Assembly: GCA_964493075.1 (NCBI GenBank)
Contig: CAZBNU010000138.1
Coordinates: 1-10,776, forward strand
Source of the DNA: SLFT01 sp964493075
GTDB taxonomy: Bacteria; Hydrogenedentota; Hydrogenedentia; Hydrogenedentales; CAITNO01
Length of the DNA stretch: 10,776 nucleotides
Direction of reading: 5' to 3'
Below, piece after piece: positions 6,073 through 10,776 of the stretch (its first letter is position 1; each line of letters opens with the position of its first letter). The notes under the pieces were generated by a model. It was not told the DNA's origin. It did not search any database and saw nothing but the letters and a program-made list of their open reading frames with translations. Position numbers and translations under genes: made by a program.

Positions 6073-7019
6073 TCAATCCGTCATGGTCGGGCTGCCCTCG
6101 CGCCGACGGCTGATGCAAAGGACGCCGACAGCAATCACCAGCAGCATCAGGATGCCCATCATGGACAGCGATGTCACGGGAAGGCTGCCTTCCGCGAGTA
6201 CCTGTAGCACAAAATCCGGGCTGTCATAGGTCGTCATACTGCCGTCCACAACGGAAACCGTATAGGTGCCGGCATCGGAATACTGCGCAGCGGGAATAAT
6301 GTACTGTGCTTCAGTGGCGCCAATGATTGAAGAGCCGTCCAGATGCCACTCGTAGCTGTAAGGCCCTGTCATGTCGGTAAGCGCCGCAGTCAGGGTTACC
6401 ATATCGTTGACTTCCACCCGGGACGGGCCGGAAATTCTCACGCCGGGATTTAAGGGTTCATCGTAATAGACGGTAAGCCACCACTGATCCACCCGCTCTC
6501 CGGTAGTGTTGGAACCCTGCCCCCATAACTCCCACGTCTGGTTGACCGGACGTCCGGCAAAGTTGGTGATATCTTCGACGGTATGGTCAAAGAAAAAGTC
6601 GCCGTACCAAGGGAGAAAAGTGTACTCAATAAAGCCACTGCTGTCGCGCAGTTGGAAATAACAATATTCCGTGAGCGCCGTTCCTGCAATACGAACGGTT
6701 ACGGAATTGACCACTGCCCCTGTGGGTGCGNNNNNNNNNNNNNNNNNNNNNNNNNNNNNNNNNNNNNNNNNNNNNNNNNNNNNNNNNNNNNNNNNNNNNN
6801 NNNNNNNNNNNNNNNNNNNNNNNNNNNNNNCGCCGTTCCTGCAATACGAACGGTTACGGAATTGACCACTGCCCCTGTGGGTGCGCCTGAAATAGTGATG
6901 GAGGCGTAATTGGCAGGATTGATGGGAAAACCGCTGCCCAGCTGGGGGCCAATACTTTCTTGCGCAACCACTCCCATAGCAATACCCATCACCAGTAATA
7001 CTATCAGATGTCGTTTCAT
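6073..7019 (-). CDS. Secreted P-domain-like/Ig-like protein with C-terminal membrane tail, interrupted by an assembly gap
   Basis: As drawn, the gene is split by 100 N (6731-6830) and the frames on the two sides differ. The 55 bases before the gap repeat exactly after it. Removing 155 bases joins both halves into one 263-residue protein. Its parts, in joined numbering: signal peptide 1-19 (cleavage after VVA); a beta-rich domain ~22-134 resembling proprotein-convertase P domains, ending 'FAGRPVNQTWELWG...DQWWLTVYY'; an Ig-like domain ~141-223 with 'YSYEWHLDGSS' and 'YSDAGTYTVSV'; and a tail 228-263 with 'LPVTSLSMMG', a hydrophobic segment ~233-252 and RRR at 253-255. That tail resembles short sorting signals of the PEP-CTERM/IPTL-CTERM kind. 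AAGGAGA at 7028-7034 with an 8-nt spacer supports the start. It is probably envelope-anchored or surface-displayed; the ligand is unknown. Confidence 0.85.
6676..6730. repeat. 55-bp copy 1 of the sequence flanking the scaffold gap (assembly overlap)
   Basis: These 55 bases, from CGCCGTTCCTG to GGGTGCG, are identical to 6831-6885 on the other side of the gap. The match ends exactly at the first N. This is the expected signature of two contigs that share an end k-mer but were scaffolded with a fixed gap instead of merged. Confidence 0.95.
6731..6830. other. Scaffold gap of exactly 100 N
   Basis: The round number indicates an arbitrary placeholder length. The identical flanks and the frame restoration argue that no sequence is missing here and the true gap size is about -55. 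Confidence 0.98.
6831..6885. repeat. 55-bp copy 2 of the sequence flanking the scaffold gap (assembly overlap)
   Basis: Exact duplicate of 6676-6730, beginning at the first base after the N run. It encodes the same 'VNSVTVRIAGTA' segment of the Ig-like protein. Confidence 0.95.
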
Positions 7020-7027
7020 ACTATTTA

Positions 7028-7034
7028 TCTCCTT
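7028..7034 (-). promoter_or_regulatory. Shine-Dalgarno site of the Ig-like protein gene
   Basis: The minus strand reads AAGGAGA with 8 nt to the ATG at 7019-7017, a strong site that fixes the start. Confidence 0.75.
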
Positions 7035-7093
7035 CTACATCACACGCTATAAATACGGCCAACACGTGGCATCAGACATATACCTCTCCATCA

Positions 7094-7122
7094 AGTGTAT
7101 CAGGAGAAGGCAAATTTTGCAA
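7094..7122 (-). promoter_or_regulatory. Candidate sigma70-type promoter of the Ig-like protein gene
   Basis: The minus strand reads TTGCAA (7122-7117), a 17-nt spacer and TACACT (7099-7094), matching consensus in 4 of 6 positions at each hexamer. Transcription would begin near 7087, giving a leader of about 70 nt. I could not identify a convincing promoter for the divergent beta-helix gene; the AT-rich stretch 7130-7230 is where it should lie. Confidence 0.3.
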
Positions 7123-7274
7123 GGATTTTGAAATAATGCTGTGATTCCTTGTTTTCTCCAAATATTCCCGTTTTCAGGCTTTTTAGTCTTTTTACAGCAA
7201 AATATGGTAAAATAGTAGCATTCATATGTGGGGCATTAAACGAACTAGGGCTGTATATCAGTCGGTTTCATAAC

Positions 7275-7280
7275 AGGAGA
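7275..7280 (+). promoter_or_regulatory. Shine-Dalgarno site of the beta-helix protein gene
   Basis: AGGAGA with an 8-nt spacer to the ATG at 7289. It decides the start and places the signal peptide at the very N-terminus. Confidence 0.75.
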
Positions 7281-7288
7281 GCCAAGGT

Positions 7289-10200
7289 ATGTTTTATTCC
7301 CGCAATTTTTTTGGTGTGCTATTGGTGCTGCTTGCAACTGCGACCATGTTCCCTGCTGTTGCAACAGTGTGGTATGTAACCCCGGCTGGCGCTGGCGACG
7401 GTGCCACATGGGGTACGGCTGGATCGCTTCAGAGTGTTGTGAACGCTGCGGCCCTTTATGACGAGGTTTGGGTGGCCGAAGGCACCTACACCAAGTTGAT
7501 TGGTTCCGTGCTGAACATGAAAGAGGGAGCCCGTCTGTACGGCGGCTTTACCGGCGTGGAAACCGAGCGCGACCAGCGTGACTGGGAAGCCAATGTAACC
7601 ATACTCGACGGTGAGAACACCAGAAGTGGTGTGGTTGGCGCTGACAATGCCGTACTTGACGGTTTCACCATTGTAAATGGCAAAGCGGAAAAGGGCGGCG
7701 GTATGTTCATCAGCGGCGCCTCGTCTGTTGTTGCCAATTGCACGTTTGTGAACAATACGGGCGGCGGCGCCGTATATATCGAAGGTGACTGCACCCCTAC
7801 GTTTACAAATTGTAGTTTCATTGAAAACAGCGCTTATGAAAACGCAGCTGTGTATGTCTACTATCCCGCGTCGCCAACGATATCAGACTGCACCTTTGCC
7901 GATAATGCGGACGGCGCCATCAGATGTGGTGGCGCGTGGAACGATCCCTATCCACACGACATACACATTCTCAATTCTACATTCAGCGGGCACAAGGGCA
8001 GTACCCTCTACAGTTACTCGCCTTATTCACCAACGGTTATGGATTGCGAATTTACCAACAACGAGGCAACTGCAATCTCATGCGAAAATTCCGGGCTGAC
8101 GGTAGGCCGGAGTTCGTTTTTGGGCAATAAGGACAGGGCCATCTATATCCAGAGCACGACCGCTACCATTTTGGATAGCATTTTCAGCAACAATAGGAAC
8201 GGCGCTGTCTCCGCTTTTTCCAGTGATACATCTCTCATAAACTGTGTCTTTCAATCCAATTCCGCAAAAACCCACGGCGGCGCGATATATTTCTCCAACT
8301 GTTCCAATTCATGGGTGACTAACTGTTCTTTCTCTGGCAACACATCTGAAACTGTGGGTGGCGCTATTGCACATTCCAATTCCGCATTTGAAGTTACCAA
8401 CAGTATTCTGTGGGGCAACTGGGCGCCGACCAATCCTGAAATAGCAAAATTAGGCACAAGCAGCCGTAATCCCATCGTGACCTGGAATTGTATCGCTGGC
8501 GGTTACAGCGGTGAAGGCAACATCAGTGATGACCCGCTGTTTGTGGACGCCCCATACAGTCTGCAGTTGCAGCCGGGTTCGCCTTGCCTGGACACGGCAT
8601 TGTTGGTAGATGTTCCAGAAACGGACATCCTGGGCCGGGTGCGACCCGATGGTGACGGCGTGGACATGGGCGCCTACGAAGGCAGCGTCGCGCCGGAAGA
8701 CGTGGTCAGCCTGACCGTGGAAATCACACCCAGTGGCGCAGGTGTCACTTCGCCCCCGGGAACCGCCTATTACGCCTTGGGAGAAACGGCGGTTATCAAT
8801 GCCTACAGTTACGACATGCGTTTCAGTCACTGGACCGGAGATGTATCCTCAACAGCAGCAACCACCACATTGGTTATGGATGGAGATAAGGCCGTAACGG
8901 CCGTATTTACCGATAACCTGGTGTATCGGGTGAAATCTGGCAACACTGCACCAACGCCTGATGGCTTGAGCTGGGCCACGGCATATCCTGACGTTCAAAG
9001 CGCCGTGGATATTGCTGCAGATGAGAGCGGCGAAGTGTGGGTAGCGGCAGGCGCCTATACTACAAAACTGGGCACTACTGTGCTCCTCAATATGCGGGAA
9101 GGGGTCACTATCTACGGCGGCTTTAACGGTAGTGAAACCGAACGGGCGCAACGGAACTGGGCAACCAACGTCACTGTACTTGATGGGCAAAATATGTTCC
9201 TTTGTGTAAATACTGCAGACGAGGCTGGTATTGACGGATTTACTATTACCCGAGGCAATGCGTATGACGGCGGCGGCCTTCGGATTGAATCGGGTTCCCC
9301 TGCCATTGTCAACTGCACGATAATAAATAACACCTCCAGGAATGGCGCCGGTGGCGGGGTACTATGCGTAAATTCAAGCCCCACTATAATCAACTGCGTT
9401 TTTAATGAGAACAATGTGAGTGTTTCAGGAGGCGCATTTAACGCGATGGGAGCAAGCAAACCGATATTGGTTAATTGCACCTTTGCAGCCAATACAGCAC
9501 TCACAACAGGCGGCGCTCTTTACACCGAATCTACCAATGCGATTAGGATTTTCAACTGCATCTTCTGGGACAATACCGCACCTGCTTCACCGGAAATAGC
9601 GGTGAAGTCCGGTGCCGCTGCACCTTTTGTGACGTATAGCTGCATTGAAGGCGGCTTTTCCGGAGAAGGCAATATCAACAGCAATCCCATGTTCAGAAAT
9701 GCAGCGAACAAAGATTTCAGCCTGCGCCTTTTTTCGCCATGCATAGACAGCGGCACATCTGCGGGTGCACCAGATACGGATATTCTTGGGGTGACTCGTC
9801 CACAGGATGGCGGATATGACATGGGCGCTTACGAATATCTAACCGCTGTTGTTGAGGGCGAAGGCGAACCTATCGAAGGTGAAGGCGAACCTGTGGAAGG
9901 CGAAGGTGAACCCGTCGAGGGTGAAGGCGAACCCGCCGAAGGCGAAGGCGAACCCGTCGAAGGCGAAGGCGAACCTGTGGAAGGCGAAGGCGAACCCGTC
10001 GAAGGCGAAGGTGAACCCGTCGAAGGCGAAGGTGAACCCGCCGAAGGTGAAGGTGAAACCGCCGAAGGTGAAGGCGAACCCGTCGAAGGTGAAGGCGAAC
10101 CCGTCGAAGGCGAAGGCGAACCTGTGGAAGGCGAAGGCGAACCCGTCGAAGGTGAAGGCGAACCCGTCGAGGGTGAAGGTGAATCCGTCGAAGGTGAAGG

Positions 10201-10444
10201 TGAGATCATCGAAGGTGAAGGCGAACCTGTGGAAGGCGAAGGTGAAACCGTCGAAGGCGAAGGTGAAACCGTCGAGGGCGAAGGTGAAGGCGAAGGCGAA
10301 GACGAAGGACGTTGTGGCTGCTTCTCCGGATGCCGTGGCGACAAAGAACCGGCCGAAACGGTAAAGCGCATGCTGGGCGACTGGTTGCTCATCGGTTTAA
10401 GCCTGCTGGCGCTGGCATCGTTCGCCGGAAAACGTAACGCATAA
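7289..10444 (+). CDS. Large secreted double right-handed beta-helix protein (choice-of-anchor Q type) with EGEGEP tract and C-terminal anchor
   Basis: The 1051-residue product starts with a signal peptide (1-25, cleavage after AVA). Residues ~27-465 form a right-handed beta-helix: a 'GDGATWGTAGSLQSVVNAA' start, a 'LYGGFTGVETERDQRDW' cap, many 'NCTF-NN-GGA' rungs, and a 'DILGRVRP...DMGAYEG' end typical of choice-of-anchor Q proteins. Residues ~471-543 resemble a bacterial 'HWTGD...AVF' repeat domain. Residues ~545-850 form a second, shorter beta-helix with the same start, cap ('IYGGFNGSETERAQRNW') and end, so the gene arose by internal duplication. Residues 855-1007 are about 20 acidic heptads. 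The tail 1008-1051 has CGC...C, a hydrophobic segment ~1032-1046 and KR near the end. Such helices often bind or cleave polysaccharides, but no catalytic residues can be assigned. Likely anchored in the envelope and exposed. Confidence 0.9.
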   Translation: MFYSRNFFGVLLVLLATATMFPAVATVWYVTPAGAGDGATWGTAGSLQSVVNAAALYDEVWVAEGTYTKLIGSVLNMKEGARLYGGFTGVETERDQRDWEANVTILDGENTRSGVVGADNAVLDGFTIVNGKAEKGGGMFISGASSVVANCTFVNNTGGGAVYIEGDCTPTFTNCSFIENSAYENAAVYVYYPASPTISDCTFADNADGAIRCGGAWNDPYPHDIHILNSTFSGHKGSTLYSYSPYSPTVMDCEFTNNEATAISCENSGLTVGRSSFLGNKDRAIYIQSTTATILDSIFSNNRNGAVSAFSSDTSLINCVFQSNSAKTHGGAIYFSNCSNSWVTNCSFSGNTSETVGGAIAHSNSAFEVTNSILWGNWAPTNPEIAKLGTSSRNPIVTWNCIAGGYSGEGNISDDPLFVDAPYSLQLQPGSPCLDTALLVDVPETDILGRVRPDGDGVDMGAYEGSVAPEDVVSLTVEITPSGAGVTSPPGTAYYALGETAVINAYSYDMRFSHWTGDVSSTAATTTLVMDGDKAVTAVFTDNLVYRVKSGNTAPTPDGLSWATAYPDVQSAVDIAADESGEVWVAAGAYTTKLGTTVLLNMREGVTIYGGFNGSETERAQRNWATNVTVLDGQNMFLCVNTADEAGIDGFTITRGNAYDGGGLRIESGSPAIVNCTIINNTSRNGAGGGVLCVNSSPTIINCVFNENNVSVSGGAFNAMGASKPILVNCTFAANTALTTGGALYTESTNAIRIFNCIFWDNTAPASPEIAVKSGAAAPFVTYSCIEGGFSGEGNINSNPMFRNAANKDFSLRLFSPCIDSGTSAGAPDTDILGVTRPQDGGYDMGAYEYLTAVVEGEGEPIEGEGEPVEGEGEPVEGEGEPAEGEGEPVEGEGEPVEGEGEPVEGEGEPVEGEGEPAEGEGETAEGEGEPVEGEGEPVEGEGEPVEGEGEPVEGEGEPVEGEGESVEGEGEIIEGEGEPVEGEGETVEGEGETVEGEGEGEGEDEGRCGCFSGCRGDKEPAETVKRMLGDWLLIGLSLLALASFAGKRNA
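9851..10309 (+). repeat. Tandem 21-bp repeat coding for ~20 EGEGEP(V/A/I) heptads
   Basis: The consensus heptad is V-E-G-E-G-E-P, with V/A/I at the first place and P/T/S/I at the last. Units are 21 bp with synonymous variation (GGC/GGT, GTC/GTG/GCC) and end in a degenerate 'EGEGEGEGEDEG'. The tract separates the second beta-helix from the Cys-rich tail and should be an extended, strongly acidic spacer. Repeat periodicity keeps the other frames open here, producing spurious antisense and alternate-frame reading frames. Confidence 0.95.
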
Positions 10445-10452
10445 AATTTAGC

Positions 10453-10486
10453 GGGACGTATGGGACCCATAAGTCCCATACGTCCC
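10453..10486. terminator. Perfect 13-bp inverted repeat, possible terminator of the beta-helix gene
   Basis: GGGACGTATGGGA (10453-10465) and its exact complement (10474-10486) flank an 8-nt loop, 8 bp after the TAA of the beta-helix gene. Stability and placement suit a terminator, but only a CCATCTTT stretch follows instead of a T-run. The TCCCATA word recurs in the loop-proximal and downstream sequence, so it may also belong to a dispersed repeat. Confidence 0.5.
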
Positions 10487-10511
10487 ATAACTCCCATCTT
10501 TCGCGCTTTGT

Positions 10512-10541
10512 TTGACTTGTCAAAACAGTGCTTACTATACT
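10512..10541 (+). promoter_or_regulatory. Probable sigma70-type promoter of the glycyl-tRNA synthetase gene
   Basis: TTGACT (10512-10517), an 18-nt spacer and TATACT (10536-10541) each match consensus in 5 of 6 positions, the best promoter in the window. Transcription would start near 10548, just after an in-frame ATG at 10542, which therefore cannot serve as start codon from this promoter. The leader is ~130 nt and has a GCGCAT-CC-ATGCGC palindrome (10652-10665) right before the Shine-Dalgarno. Confidence 0.6.
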
Positions 10542-10668
10542 ATGCCCTCATTGCAACACTCCGAAGGGGTGTTTCTTTCCTATGACTTTACCGTGGTGCG
10601 AGGCATTTTTCCCAACACAGCTGCTCGCGCCGGTTCCAATGCAGTTTATGCGCGCATCCATGCGCAAC

Positions 10669-10673
10669 AGGAG
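10669..10673 (+). promoter_or_regulatory. Shine-Dalgarno site deciding the glycyl-tRNA synthetase start
   Basis: AGGAG with a 6-nt spacer to GTG at 10680. It favours this codon over the ATG at 10542, which has no such site. Confidence 0.7.
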
Positions 10674-10679
10674 AATATC

Positions 10680-10776
10680 GTGGAAAAACTGGTCAGTCTC
10701 TGCAAACGCAAGGGGTTCATTTTTCAGTCGAGCGGCATCTATGGCGGCATCAACGGCTGCTGGGATTTTGGGCCGC
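10680..10776 (+). CDS. glyQS: Glycyl-tRNA synthetase (alpha2, eukaryote-like class II type), 3'-truncated by the window edge
   Basis: Only the first 32 residues are present. They read 'VEKLVSLCKRKGFIFQSS' followed by 'GIYGGINGCWDFGP', the N-terminal signature of the single-chain homodimeric glycyl-tRNA synthetase, which charges tRNA-Gly in the cytoplasm. The usual bacterial form is SSEIYGG...WDYGP; here Glu is replaced by Gly, a position that is variable across the family. The frame is open upstream to an ATG at 10542, but promoter position, the Shine-Dalgarno at 10669 and homology beginning at 'EKLVSLCKRKGF' support GTG at 10680. The gene symbol follows common usage for the one-chain enzyme (also named glyS). 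Confidence 0.85.
   Translation, partial: MEKLVSLCKRKGFIFQSSGIYGGINGCWDFGP

Noticed and set aside
6583..6909. Open frames that cross the N run
   Set aside because: They are translated through unknown bases and across a duplicated assembly overlap, so they do not exist in the real sequence.
7171..7213. Promoter for the beta-helix gene (TTTACA with TAAAAT)
   Set aside because: The hexamers are only 11 bp apart and other pairings match poorly, so no promoter is called.
9849..10364. Plus-strand alternate frame with Lys-Ala-Lys-rich repeats
   Set aside because: Same artefact of a tandem 21-bp repeat; the sequence is a frame-shifted copy of the EGEGEP tract.
9829..10497. Long minus-strand open frame rich in Pro-Ser (SPSPST repeats) over the heptad tract
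   Set aside because: The 21-bp coding repeat keeps all frames open; the frame has no start signal and the plus-strand protein is clearly the real gene.
10542..10679. 46-residue N-terminal extension of glycyl-tRNA synthetase starting at ATG 10542
   Set aside because: The ATG abuts the -10 box and has no Shine-Dalgarno, while GTG 10680 has AGGAG at 6 nt and matches where the family begins.

Overview
The window looks like a chromosomal segment from a Gram-negative, mostly uncultivated bacterium. It carries a FadL-type outer-membrane porin, secreted beta-helix and Ig-like proteins with C-terminal membrane tails, and a long Glu-Gly-Glu-Gly-Glu-Pro heptad tract. That tract, together with a short Cys-rich tail, is a style I associate with Candidatus Hydrogenedentes, Lentisphaerae and related PVC-like metagenome-assembled genomes. 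The phylum is an inference. A run of exactly 100 N shows that this is a scaffolded draft assembly.

Layout, left to right. (1) Positions 2-1207 (+) hold the C-terminal ~400 residues of an unrecognised protein that enters from the left edge. (2) Its 3' end converges on a FadL/OMPP1/TodX outer-membrane transporter (1391-2632, -), and a perfect 25-bp inverted repeat lies between them. (3) Positions 2633-3367 are non-coding. They hold a probable promoter plus 5' stem-loop for the FadL-like gene, two adjacent palindromic elements sharing a GGGGAC core, and a probable promoter for the next operon. (4) Two overlapping genes follow: a RimK-like ATP-grasp ligase with an N-terminal RLAN-type domain (3368-4834, +) and a glutamate-cysteine-ligase family 2 (GCS2) enzyme (4821-6071, +). 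Together they make a compact two-ligase cassette, predicted to build an unknown peptide-like or gamma-glutamyl-type metabolite. (5) One base later, on the minus strand, ends a secreted P-domain-like/Ig-like protein (6073-7019). It is broken only by a scaffold gap whose two flanks are identical for 55 bp; collapsing them restores one 263-residue frame. (6) Divergent from it, 7289-10444 (+) encodes a 1051-residue secreted protein with two right-handed beta-helix modules, a linker repeat domain, about 20 heptads and a Cys-rich/transmembrane/basic tail. (7) After a terminator-like palindrome, a good sigma70-type promoter precedes the start of a glycyl-tRNA synthetase (GTG at 10680), cut by the right edge.

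The gene pair most likely to represent under-described biochemistry is the RLAN-ATP-grasp plus GCS2 operon. The other notable items are the assembly artefact that splits the Ig-like gene and the family of GGGGAC palindromes. No tRNA, rRNA, CRISPR array, transposase gene or phage gene was seen.
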